Of a DNA stretch of 61,174 nt, positions 38,701 through 45,558 are shown one piece after another. Position numbers and translations under genes: made by a program. The number at the start of each line of letters is the position of its first letter. Position 1 is the first letter of the stretch. Below the pieces are notes generated by a model that saw nothing but the letters and a program-made list of their open reading frames with translations, did no database searches and was not told the DNA's origin. The stretch is from positions 1 through 61,174 of the forward strand of contig VGDT01000015.1 of the NCBI GenBank assembly GCA_016869595.1, in the 5' to 3' direction. The stretch is from Alphaproteobacteria bacterium (lineage in GTDB: Bacteria; Pseudomonadota; Alphaproteobacteria; Rhizobiales; Beijerinckiaceae).

Positions 38701-39027
38701 AACATCACCTATTGGAAGGAACTCTCGAATCAGGGAATGGGCTTCATCGAGGCCGTGACTTACGCCGCGGAACAGCGCATGCGGCCGATGCTGATGATGG
38801 CGCTCTCTGCAGGCGTCGGCCTTCTCCCGGCCGCGCTCTCCCACGCCATCGGCTCCCAGGTTCAGCGCCCGCTGGCGACGGTCGTCGTCGGCGGCATGTT
38901 TATCGGCCCCGCGCTGTTGCTGCTTGTCGGACCGGTCTTGCGCAGCATCTTTCTAATCCCGCCCGCGCCGCCGGCTGAAATCATCGAAGGCGGCGGCGAC
39001 TTCAGCGAAGGCGCGCAGGATCAATAG
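35779..39027 (+). CDS. Heavy-metal-type efflux RND permease (CusA/CzcA family)
   Basis: 1082 residues with twelve TMs and two large periplasmic loops. In TM4 the proton-relay acidic residues are present as VDFGIIVDSGVILIENIF (near 407-424): Asp, Asp, Glu as in CzcA. N-terminus: IVEFGLTRRLTVILGLVAF. The Met triad of CusA cannot be recognised by eye, so the substrate (Zn/Co/Cd, Cu/Ag or a non-metal) is open. The start is TTG at 35779 with a strong Shine-Dalgarno (GGGGAGG, 6 bases away); no ATG or GTG fits. It forms a two-gene unit with the adaptor; a TolC-like channel must come from elsewhere. Confidence 0.9.
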   Translation: MLKSIVEFGLTRRLTVILGLVAFIIFGAFSFARLNIEAYPNPAPVILEISAQAPGLSAEEMEKYYTIPMETSLYATPKVTNIRSTSFYGLSFVRVTFEYGVDPHLAYVQTSTSIQQRLKLPNGLVPTIQQSSLVGEIVRYQVVGPPNFGLTNLRTIQDWVVARRLLTIPGVVQINSWGGLTKQFSIEVDQGKLEAHNITVPQVVTALANSNLNVGGREIELGEQSVNIRGVGLIDDGGNGDVTKGFRTDDIENIVLGQVNGVPVQIKDVARVTVGSAPRLGVLGRDREDDVVAAIVVMGRTQHTNEILPRVEQEIDRINASKLLPGVRLEPYYDRGALVGVTTHTVLHNLVFGCILVFLIQWIFIGDLRSALIVAANIPLALLFAIAILVAREEDANLLSMGAVDFGIIVDSGVILIENIFRNFQSQPSERARLLKLFAQGFWGPDKTRASGARKIWDDRLRLIFISAMEVDRAVFFTGAITVTAFLPLFTMTGVEGQIFGPMARTYAYALIGALVATFTVTPVLAAILLPVRIEEAETLIVRWLRSIYNPALGWAISHRLAILGVGAAFLSLSGLMASRLGAEFLPALEEGSYWIRANLPPTTSLRVGEAATRKMREILLSHPEIVTVISQHGRPDNGSEASSFAEVQLFAPLKPMDEWPSGLTKEALTKQLDKELRAALPGVLFNFSQPIQDNINEAVSGVRGANSIKIVGPELDTLERIADKVMEQLRLVEGIADLAVLHTLGQPNLNIKIDRAKAGRYGLTAADINSVIQAAIGGAPATAVLEGDRQFQAVVRLAPTYRGSIEAIENVKVAAQAGANTQNFYIPLKEVAQISLDTGASFVYREQSQRFVPVKFSVRDRDLASAISEAQQRIAQHVPLPVGYQILWAGEFGSLEQAKKRLAVVVPLSFLLIFALLYSLFNSFRESLVALAGIPFAIGGGVIALYVADLPLSVSAAIGFVSLFGVAVMDGILNITYWKELSNQGMGFIEAVTYAAEQRMRPMLMMALSAGVGLLPAALSHAIGSQVQRPLATVVVGGMFIGPALLLLVGPVLRSIFLIPPAPPAEIIEGGGDFSEGAQDQ

Positions 39028-39202
39028 GCAATTTCCGTCGCGGAATTGGTCTGTTGAGTGCGACTCTTTGTTTGTTGCAGCCGAACTGTTCTCGCCGGAG
39101 CTGGCGCAAGTTCGGACAGCGGAGCCCGCCGGATTTGGTGAGAGGCGTGCAGCTTGCCGCCGTGAAAGCCAAACAGCACTCGCGCCCTCTGCCCGAACGT
39201 GG

Positions 39203-39225
39203 ATGCCCGCGACAAGCACGGGCAT
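39203..39225. repeat. REP-like hairpin (ATGCCCG/CGGGCAT)
   Basis: ATGCCCG - 9 bases - CGGGCAT, embedded in GTGGATGCCCGCGACAAGC-type sequence, closely resembles the very abundant rhizobial repeat 'GTCATGCCCG...CGGGCATCCAC'. It lies between the convergent RND and fabI genes, 15 bases from the fabI stop, and may also serve as a terminator. Confidence 0.7.
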
Positions 39226-39240
39226 GACGCGGCAAGCGCG

Positions 39241-40101
39241 TCACTTCTCCTGCGGCAATAGCGCCAAGAGATCCGCCATTTTCGGCGCGGCTGACGGATT
39301 CATCATGCCCACCACATGATAGCCGGCGTCGACATGCAGCACTTCGCCGGAGACGCCGCGCGCCAGCGGCGACAAGAGATAGACCGCCGTCTCGCCGACT
39401 TCCTCGATCGTCACGACCCGGCGCAGCGGCGAATTATATTCGTTCCAGCGCAGGATATAGCGGAAGTCGCCGATGCCTGAGGCCGCCATCGTTTTGATCG
39501 GTCCCGCCGAAATCGCGTTGACGCGGATGTTCTTCACGCCGAGATCGGCGGCGAGATAGCGCACCGAGGCCTCTAACGCCGCTTTCGCCACGCCCATCAC
39601 ATTATAATGCGGCATCCATTTCTCGGCGCCGTAATAGGTGAGCGTTAAGAGCGAGCCGCCGTCGGTCATCAGCTTTTCGGCGCGCTGCGCCAGAGCGGTG
39701 AAGGAGTAGCAGGAGATGTTGAGCGACATCTGGAAGTTTTCCAGCGTCGTCTCGACATAGCGCCCGTCGAGCTGGTCCTTGTCGGAATAGGCGAGGCAGT
39801 GCACGACGAAATCGAGTCTGCCCCAGAGCTTTTCGATCTCGGCGAAGACGGCGTCCATTGTTTCCGGCTCGGCGACGTCGCAGCGGCCAACGACGGTCGC
39901 GCCGATCTCCGCCGCCAGCGGACGCACGCGCTTTTCAAGCGCCTCGATCTGGTAAGTGAGCGCGAGTTCGGCGCCGGCGTCGGCGCAGGCCTTGGCGATG
40001 CCCCAGGCGATCGAGCGATTGTTGGCGACGCCCAGAATGAGCCCTTTTTTTCCCTTAAGAAGTCCGGCGAAAAGAGCGGCGGGCGCAGCTTGCTGTGTCA
40101 T
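39241..40101 (-). CDS. fabI: Enoyl-[acyl-carrier-protein] reductase (NADH), FabI
   Basis: 286 residues. FabI performs the last step of each fatty-acid elongation cycle. The variant dinucleotide loop GVANNRSIAWGIAKACADAG (24-43) and the catalytic Tyr-x6-Lys pair within WMPHYNVMGVAKAALEASVR (near 165-184) are diagnostic, as are ISAGPIKTMAASGIGDF and the C-terminal VDAGYHVVGM. The start is ATG 40101, with AGGAAA upstream; a longer frame to 40239 is not supported. It is divergent from a sigma-factor gene; a 16-bp palindrome lies between the two. Confidence 0.97.
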   Translation of the reverse strand: MTQQAAPAALFAGLLKGKKGLILGVANNRSIAWGIAKACADAGAELALTYQIEALEKRVRPLAAEIGATVVGRCDVAEPETMDAVFAEIEKLWGRLDFVVHCLAYSDKDQLDGRYVETTLENFQMSLNISCYSFTALAQRAEKLMTDGGSLLTLTYYGAEKWMPHYNVMGVAKAALEASVRYLAADLGVKNIRVNAISAGPIKTMAASGIGDFRYILRWNEYNSPLRRVVTIEEVGETAVYLLSPLARGVSGEVLHVDAGYHVVGMMNPSAAPKMADLLALLPQEK

Positions 40102-40253
40102 GCGTGTCCATTTCCTGGGCGTGAAATCTGCTTTCGCGGTTGCGCGCCCTTTAGCGTGGTTTTGGCGCAAAGGAAACCCTCGCGCCACAGGCCGCTGAAA
40201 CAGGAAATCGAACGCGCCTGAGCGGCCAACCGTAGCCAATCGGGCGGCTTTGC

Positions 40254-40269
40254 CCTATCATTTGATAGG
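40254..40269. promoter_or_regulatory. 16-bp palindrome between fabI and the sigma-factor gene
   Basis: CCTATCA-TT-TGATAGG is a perfect inverted repeat with 7-bp arms, centrally placed in the 218-base divergent intergenic region (about 150 bases from the fabI start and 50 bases from the sigma start). It has the size of a dimeric repressor operator. No regulator is encoded next to it. Confidence 0.5.
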
Positions 40270-40319
40270 AAACGTCACTGGCCGCGCAGACAGGCAAAAG
40301 ACCGAGCGGAGCGGGCCGC

Positions 40320-40820
40320 ATGGGCAGAAGAGCCGACATCATAGCGGGACTGGGCGGAGCGACTCCGGCCTTGAGGCGCTATGCCCGCGCGCTCTGCGCC
40401 GGCGCCGGACCCGCGATCGCGGACGATCTCGTCCAAAGCGCACTGCAATCGGTCGGCGCGCGCATCCGCTCCCGCGAGCTGCGCCCCGCAGACCTCGCCG
40501 AAGCGCGAATCGAAACCTATGCGACGCTCGTCGCGCTCGCCGAGAAAAAGCTCGGGAATGCTCCCGGCCCTGCGGCGCGACACCCGCCGATCGTTCACGG
40601 ACTCGCGGGTCTCGCCTTTGACGAGCGCGCCGTGCTGCTGCTCGTCTCGCTCGAAGGCTTCGGCTATGACGCCGCGGCGCGTATCGTCGGCGCGAGTCGA
40701 GAGACGGCGCTGGCGCAGTTGATGCGCGCCCGCATGGCGTTGGGCGCCGAAGGATTGCGGCCAGTCGCGCCGCTCGAGAGCGGACGTCGCGCCGCCTCGC
40801 ATCTGCGGGTCGTGAAGTAG
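40320..40820 (+). CDS. Sigma-70 family (ECF-like) RNA polymerase sigma factor
   Basis: 166 residues. Region 2 is recognisable but short: LRRYARALCAG...ADDLVQSALQSVGARI near 19-50 (compare DDLVQETL of ECF sigmas). Region 4 is clear: FDERAVLLLVSLEGFGYDAAARIVGASRETA near 99-129, with RARMALG after. ECF-type factors direct core RNA polymerase to stress or envelope genes. A GGAG 8 bases before the ATG supports the start. It is followed 5 bases later by an anti-sigma factor, so the two are probably one unit and the sigma is held by its neighbour. Confidence 0.8.
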   Translation: MGRRADIIAGLGGATPALRRYARALCAGAGPAIADDLVQSALQSVGARIRSRELRPADLAEARIETYATLVALAEKKLGNAPGPAARHPPIVHGLAGLAFDERAVLLLVSLEGFGYDAAARIVGASRETALAQLMRARMALGAEGLRPVAPLESGRRAASHLRVVK

Positions 40821-40825
40821 CGGCT

Positions 40826-41716
40826 ATGACGCCTTCGGCCCTCATTGAAGAAGCCGATCTGCACGCGCTTGTCGACGGGGAGCTTGATCCCGAGCGCCGG
40901 CGCAAGGTCGAAGACCATCTTCTGCAGCATCCCGAGGACGCGGCGCTCGTCGAAGGCTGGCGGCGCCAGAACGCCGCGCTGCGGGCGGCTTTTGAACCCG
41001 TGGCGCTCGAGCCGGCGCCGCTGTCCCTGCGCGAGGCGGCTGCGCGGCCGCCTGCGCCGCCCGTCGGCCAGGGACCGATCGAAACCGGCGCCATTCATTG
41101 GGGGCGACCGGGCGCAGCGCCGCGTCCGATGCGCAAGCTCGATGAAATCCGCGCCAGCCGGCGCCGGCAAGCGCTCGCCTCGACGCTGCTCACGCTCGTC
41201 GCTGGCGCGGCCGTCGCGGTTGCGGCGCTGCTCTTCTTGGCCAGCCGGCCGCCGACGCAGAGCCCGACGTTGACGAGGGCCGCCACGAGCTATGCCGCGC
41301 GCGCTGGGCTGACCTACGCCACCTATATTCTCGACGCGCGGCCAGTTGAGATCGACGCCGCCCATCACGACGAGCTTCTCACATGGCTTCAGGAGCGCGT
41401 GGGCTTTTCGCGCGCGCCGGATTTGGACGGCGTCGGATTGCGGCTTCTTGGCGGACGCGTTGCGCCAGGCGTCGCGGCGCCGGCGGCGTTTCTCATTTAT
41501 CAGCGCGATGACGGCGCGCGCGTCGGTCTTTATTTCGAGCGCGCCGAGGCTGTCGCTGCGCCCTCAGGCCAACGCGGCCAAGGCGTCACTGTCATTGAAT
41601 GGCGCGCTTCCGGCTTCGCCTTTGTGCTTGTCGGCGCGCTGCCGCCCGACGCAATGCAGGCTGCGGCGGAAGCTGCTGCGGCCGCCGTCCTTACGCCGCC
41701 GACTGAATCCAAATAG
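40826..41716 (+). CDS. Anti-sigma factor, membrane-anchored
   Basis: 296 residues. The N-terminal cytosolic domain has the anti-sigma signature LHALVDGELDPERRRKVEDH (near 12-31) followed by a helical HPEDAALVEGWRRQNAALRAAF block. It lacks the zinc-binding HxxxCxxC. One membrane segment (about 113-135, STLLTLVAGAAVAVAALLFLA) and a periplasmic C-terminal domain follow. The arrangement is that of RsiW/ChrR-independent, membrane-bound anti-sigma factors that release the sigma after periplasmic proteolysis. Its last bases are 9 bases from the convergent DnaJ gene. Confidence 0.8.
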   Translation: MTPSALIEEADLHALVDGELDPERRRKVEDHLLQHPEDAALVEGWRRQNAALRAAFEPVALEPAPLSLREAAARPPAPPVGQGPIETGAIHWGRPGAAPRPMRKLDEIRASRRRQALASTLLTLVAGAAVAVAALLFLASRPPTQSPTLTRAATSYAARAGLTYATYILDARPVEIDAAHHDELLTWLQERVGFSRAPDLDGVGLRLLGGRVAPGVAAPAAFLIYQRDDGARVGLYFERAEAVAAPSGQRGQGVTVIEWRASGFAFVLVGALPPDAMQAAAEAAAAAVLTPPTESK

Positions 41717-41725
41717 CCGAGGGCC

Positions 41726-42706
41726 TTACGATATTTTGGCGCGCGGATCGTAAGGGTGCGCATCGCGCCATTCCCGCATCCGCGCGTCGAGATCGCTGGA
41801 TGATTTCTCCGGCAGCATGATTTTCAACGAGACATAAAGGTCGCCGGCGATCTTCCCTTCCGACGCCGGAAGGCCTTTGCCGCGCAGCCGCAGAACCCGT
41901 CCACTGTTCGAGTGCGGCGGGATCGTCAGCTCCACCTGGCCATCGAGCGTCGGCGTCGGGATTCGCCCGCCGAGCGTGGCTTCATAAACGGTCACCGGCA
42001 GCTCCAGCCGCAAATCACGGCCGTCCAGTTTGAAATAAGGATGCGGCGCGACTTTCACCGTGACGATGGCGTCGCCGGGTTCGCCCCCCATCGCGCCGGG
42101 CTGTCCCTGGCCGCGCAGGCGGATCTGCTGCCCGTCTTCGATTCCGGCCGGAATCTTGACCTCGAGCGTTCGTCCGCTCGGCAGGATGACGCGCGCCGAT
42201 CCGCCGTGGGCCACCGTTTCAAGCGGCACGGTCGCGGTGGCGACGACGTCGTCGCCTCGGATCGGCTGCGGTCCGGCGCGACGACGGCCCCCGCTGCTGA
42301 AGAGATCTGAAAGGATGTCCTCGAAGCCCCCCCGGCCCCCGGCCGCTTCATTGCCGAAGTGAAATTCAAAGTGCTGGTCGCCGCCGGGCGCCCCGCCGCC
42401 CGTGCGCCAGCCGCGCGTGAAGCCGCCAGGACCTCCGCCTGCGCCTGCGCCTGAGCCGAAGCCTTCGAAGCCGGTGAAGCGGGGCTTCCCGTCCGGTCCA
42501 ATCTCGCCCTTATCGAACTGCGCCTTTTTCTTTTCGTCGCCGACGATTTCATAAGCCGAGTTGATCTCGGAGAAGCGTTCCTTGGCCTTCGCGTCGTCCT
42601 TGTTTCGATCGGGATGGTATTTCTTGGCGAGCTGGCGATAGGCCTTTTTGATTTCGGCGGGGCTCGCCGATTTCGCCACGCCGAGAACGTCGTAAGGATC
42701 GCGCAT
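41726..42706 (-). CDS. DnaJ-class co-chaperone (CbpA-like, no zinc finger)
   Basis: 326 residues. The J domain is intact at the N-terminus: [20 protein letters not shown] with YHPDRN near 32-37 (HPD motif for stimulating DnaK). A Gly/Phe-rich linker (about 75-130) follows, then the two-part C-terminal substrate-binding domain beginning near 150 with [20 protein letters not shown] and [18 protein letters not shown]. The cysteine-rich zinc finger of type I DnaJ is absent, so this is a type II/CbpA-like protein. The upstream gene (enoyl-CoA hydratase, 120 bases away) is on the same strand but functionally unrelated. Confidence 0.92.
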   Translation of the reverse strand: MRDPYDVLGVAKSASPAEIKKAYRQLAKKYHPDRNKDDAKAKERFSEINSAYEIVGDEKKKAQFDKGEIGPDGKPRFTGFEGFGSGAGAGGGPGGFTRGWRTGGGAPGGDQHFEFHFGNEAAGGRGGFEDILSDLFSSGGRRRAGPQPIRGDDVVATATVPLETVAHGGSARVILPSGRTLEVKIPAGIEDGQQIRLRGQGQPGAMGGEPGDAIVTVKVAPHPYFKLDGRDLRLELPVTVYEATLGGRIPTPTLDGQVELTIPPHSNSGRVLRLRGKGLPASEGKIAGDLYVSLKIMLPEKSSSDLDARMREWRDAHPYDPRAKIS

Positions 42707-42826
42707 AATTCTCCAATCAGCCCATTTGTGCGCCCGCCCTTCGCGGCGCAGGCGCCCATGTCCGACTTAATATTTGGGAGAAGCGCGTCGGCAACGCAAG
42801 CGGCGAAGGTCGCGCCGCGCTGAAGG

Positions 42827-43576
42827 CTAACGCGCCTTCGAAGCGAAAAAGGCGGTAAAGCGCTCGCGCGCTTCGGCCGACATAAGGGCCTCAGCGAAAA
42901 CTGCCGCCTCTGCGTCAATTCGTCCGAGAATCTCGCGGGGGTCGCCGCGCATGAGCCGCCGCGCCGCGCGAAGCGCTTTAGCCGGCTTGGCCGCGAGGCG
43001 ACGCGCGGCGTCCGTGGCGAGATCGAGGACTTCTTCGGTCGAGGCCAGAGCGTTCGCAAGGCCAAGCCGTAGCGCCTCTGCGCCGTCGAAGCCCTCTCCA
43101 AGCAACAGATATTGGGAAGCTTTGGCCATCCCGAAGCGCTCGGGGACAAGTAGGCTTGCAGCGCCTTCCGGGGGCAAAGCGAGATCGATGAATGGCATTT
43201 TGAAGCGCGCATCTAGGCTCGCGTAGACGAGGTCGCAATGGAAGAGCAGCGTGGTCCCGATTCCAACGGCGTCGCCCGCGACGGCGGCGACGAGCGGCTT
43301 TTCGAAGGCCGCTGCAGCGCGAATGAAGCCAAGCGCTGGAAAGGTTTCGGCGCTTGGGGCGTAGTCGCGAAAGTCTGCAAGGTCGTTGCCTGCGGTGAAA
43401 TTTCCGCCGGCGCCGGCGAAGACAACGGCGCGCACCGCGTCGTCTCCAGCCGCCGCTTCGAGGGTTGCGATCAATGCGCGATACATTTCGCGGTCGAGCG
43501 CATTCTTCTTTTCGGGTCGATTCATCAGCAGGCGCAGAACCCCTTGCTCTCTCGAAACGACGATCTTTTCCGACAT
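42827..43576 (-). CDS. Enoyl-CoA hydratase/isomerase family protein
   Basis: 249 residues with the crotonase fold. NRPEKKNALDREMY (near 19-32) starts the CoA-binding region; the oxyanion-hole block is AGAGGNFTAGNDLADF (near 54-69) and the second is AVAGDAVGIGTTLLFHCDLV (98-117), where a hydratase usually has Glu at the AxGG..A block. Only one acidic candidate (Glu in LPPEGAASLL near 133-142) is visible, so the enzyme may be an isomerase or an atypical hydratase. The exact substrate is unknown. Confidence 0.88.
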   Translation of the reverse strand: MSEKIVVSREQGVLRLLMNRPEKKNALDREMYRALIATLEAAAGDDAVRAVVFAGAGGNFTAGNDLADFRDYAPSAETFPALGFIRAAAAFEKPLVAAVAGDAVGIGTTLLFHCDLVYASLDARFKMPFIDLALPPEGAASLLVPERFGMAKASQYLLLGEGFDGAEALRLGLANALASTEEVLDLATDAARRLAAKPAKALRAARRLMRGDPREILGRIDAEAAVFAEALMSAEARERFTAFFASKAR

Positions 43577-43928
43577 GCGGGTCTCCGGATCGGCTACCGA
43601 GACGCGCCGTAGCCGCGAAAGCTTTGATAAGGTTCGTTGCGAAGCAGGGAAGCAGACGCTCTAATCCGCGAGATTTTCGATGACTCGCAGCTTCGCTGCA
43701 AGCGGCGAGAATCTCTTTAAGACTGAAGGCCAGCGGCTTGAATGGCGGTGCGTTGAATCGGTTGCGCTGAGGCGATCGCGGCCAGAGGCGAGCGCTTAAG
43801 CCTTTATTCCAAATAATACTGGTATTTCTAATAGATAGACGGCATAGTGACGAGGTTTTGACGATTGTACTTCCCTGTGACAAACGGGTCGCTCGCGCGC
43901 TGACCCACTCCAAAAGAAAGGATTTTGA
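43577..43928. promoter_or_regulatory. 352-base intergenic region with AT-rich site and small palindrome
   Basis: No gene or RNA is recognisable here. The region between the divergent hydratase and MarR genes becomes AT-rich at about 43801-43835, where AATAC-TG-GTATT (43815-43826) forms a short palindrome surrounded by AATAAT and TAATAGATAG. Its distance from the MarR start (about 100 bases) suits an autoregulatory operator. The rest, 43580-43800, shows nothing I can interpret. Confidence 0.35.
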
Positions 43929-44357
43929 TTGAATCTTTTCGAGCAACCGCAGGGGATGTTGCGCAAGGCGCCAAGCGAGGAAGACTTGGCCGCCCTCGCG
44001 CATTTTCGTTACGCGTTGCGCCGGTTTCTCGCGTTTAGCGAGCAGGTCGCCGCCGATCATGGCGTCACCGTGCAGTGGTATCAGGCGCTGCTCGTGGTGC
44101 GCACCTATAGAGGCGCAAAACATATCAGCGTCGGCGAACTCGCCGAGCAGCTGATGATCCGCGACCACAGCGCTGCGGAACTGGTGTCGCGTTTGGCGCA
44201 AGCCAAGCTTGTCAGGCGAAAGACCGATCCGAAGGACCGCCGCCGATCACTCGTCGTCATCACGCGCGCCGGCGAACGGCGATTGGCCGAACTCGCCGCC
44301 GTTCATTTGAAAAAGCTCCGTGAAACAAAGGGCGTCTTCTTCCATTTCTTTCGCTAG
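43929..44357 (+). CDS. MarR family transcriptional regulator
   Basis: 142 residues with a central winged helix: ISVGELAEQLMIRDHSAAEL (near 60-79) as the helix-turn-helix and RRKTDPKDRRRSLVVITRAG as the wing. The DPKDRR loop is the most typical MarR feature. The start is TTG at 43929, 6 bases behind an AAGGA; the ATG at 43956 is an alternative. No ligand can be predicted. Its TAG stop runs straight into a dispersed palindromic repeat. Confidence 0.85.
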   Translation: MNLFEQPQGMLRKAPSEEDLAALAHFRYALRRFLAFSEQVAADHGVTVQWYQALLVVRTYRGAKHISVGELAEQLMIRDHSAAELVSRLAQAKLVRRKTDPKDRRRSLVVITRAGERRLAELAAVHLKKLRETKGVFFHFFR

Positions 44358-44404
44358 AGCAGGTTTTCGAAAAAGTTGACAGACTTTTCGATGAGAACCT
44401 GCTC
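44357..44404. repeat. Dispersed palindromic repeat at the MarR stop codon
   Basis: GAGCAGGTTTTCGAAAAAGT (44357-44376) faces an imperfect inverted copy ending AGAACCTGCTC (44404), with TGACAG in the centre. Its first base is the G of the MarR TAG. Similar AGCAGGTTTTC.../...GAACCTGCT repeats are widely scattered in rhizobial-type genomes. Confidence 0.65.
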
Positions 44405-44433
44405 CAACGTTTTGATTTTGAGTGATTCCTTAT

Positions 44434-44457
44434 CGATCACATGATTCCATGTGATCG
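44434..44457. repeat. Palindrome CGATCACATG-N4-CATGTGATCG
   Basis: A perfect 10-bp inverted repeat with a 4-base ATTC loop, 30 bases after the previous repeat and 24 bases before the end of the convergent lipocalin gene. With the preceding element it makes a composite repeat and probably ends transcription from both sides. Confidence 0.6.
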
Positions 44458-44481
44458 GGAAGCGCTCTGGGCCGCTGAATC

Positions 44482-45558
44482 TCAATAGCCCGTCATTTCG
44501 AGATAGCCCTCGCCTATGTGCGAACCGCTGAACCGGATCGGTCCCTCCCAATAGGCGGGATCAGTTCCCATCCAGCTTCGCGGATTGAGCGGTTGCGTTT
44601 TGATGTCGAGGCCGCGACTTTTAATCTGCACGCGCCATCTGATCGGCACGTCGCGATCGGCGATGCGTATTGTCTCCAAAGGCTCGAGGCCGATGTCTTC
44701 GCCGGTCAGTAGCGAGGTTGCGCCTCCGGCGTCTATCCAATTTCCGAAAAGATGCGGCGCCGCCTCGACGCTGCGCATGCGATACAGCATCAGCTTGGCG
44801 CCGCCGTCCAAGTGGAGCGCAAACCAGTCCCAGCCTTTTTGATCGGGACCGAGCGGCTGACTCGACCATTCGCGATCCATCCAGGCGCGGCCGGAGACCT
44901 GCATTTTGCGCCCATGGAGCGAAATCGAGCCTTCGGCTTTGAAGAATGGCTGGCTGAAATAATAGGACGCCTGACCGGTCTCGGATTTGCGGCTGTAGCC
45001 GCTTTCGCCTTGCAATACGATCGGCCCGGTCGCGGTGAGATCGAGCGCATAGGCGAAGTCTCTGTCTCCCGCTAAAACGCGTAGGCGCTCGATCCCGGCG
45101 CCCGTCGAATCGTCGCGCGTTTCAAGAACCCAATCGTCGATAAAGGCGCGAAAAGGCGTGGCCTCGACGCCAGCCTGACCGATTCCGCCGCGCGCGAATT
45201 TTTGTGCGAATAAATGTTCGCTCGTGCTCGTCGCCGCCGCATGGCCCATCCAAACATTGCGGTCATTCCAGCCGCCGCGCGTCGCGTTTGGCTCCAGCGC
45301 ATGGCGAAACAGCGTCCATTGAACGCCATAAGAGGCGCCGTCGGCGCCGGATAGATTTGCGGTGACGTACCACCATTCCGTGCGAAAATTTGGATGGGGA
45401 CCATGGTCCTTTGGAAAGACGAGCGGCGTTCCCGGTTGCGGAACCGCGAAGCCCGGCGCTTTATCGGCGAGTCCACCGAAGCCTTTCGCGAGCGCGCCGC
45501 TGGACGACAGCGCCAGAAGCAGCGCCGATCGCCTCGAAATCGAGCGCCTATCTTTCAT
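44482..45558 (-). CDS. AttH-like lipocalin-domain exported protein
   Basis: 358 residues with a twin-arginine-like N-terminus (DRRSISRRSALLLALSSSGA). The body matches the AttH/CrtC-type double lipocalin: LVFPKDHGPHPNFRTEWWYV near 46-65 (the PxDHxxHxxFxTEWWY signature), MGHAA and SGRAWMDREWSS near 221-232, where the WxDxEWG-like block is conserved. Family members are called secreted hydrolases or carotenoid hydratase-like; no carotenoid genes are near. It is the third gene of an ABC operon and overlaps the permease by 11 bases, so it probably binds or handles the exported or extracted lipid. Confidence 0.82.
   Translation of the reverse strand: MKDRRSISRRSALLLALSSSGALAKGFGGLADKAPGFAVPQPGTPLVFPKDHGPHPNFRTEWWYVTANLSGADGASYGVQWTLFRHALEPNATRGGWNDRNVWMGHAAATSTSEHLFAQKFARGGIGQAGVEATPFRAFIDDWVLETRDDSTGAGIERLRVLAGDRDFAYALDLTATGPIVLQGESGYSRKSETGQASYYFSQPFFKAEGSISLHGRKMQVSGRAWMDREWSSQPLGPDQKGWDWFALHLDGGAKLMLYRMRSVEAAPHLFGNWIDAGGATSLLTGEDIGLEPLETIRIADRDVPIRWRVQIKSRGLDIKTQPLNPRSWMGTDPAYWEGPIRFSGSHIGEGYLEMTGY

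Noticed and set aside
42055..43212. 385-codon minus-strand frame across dnaJ and the hydratase gene
   Set aside because: Both underlying genes are in other frames with clear motifs; this frame has low-complexity Ser/Arg composition.
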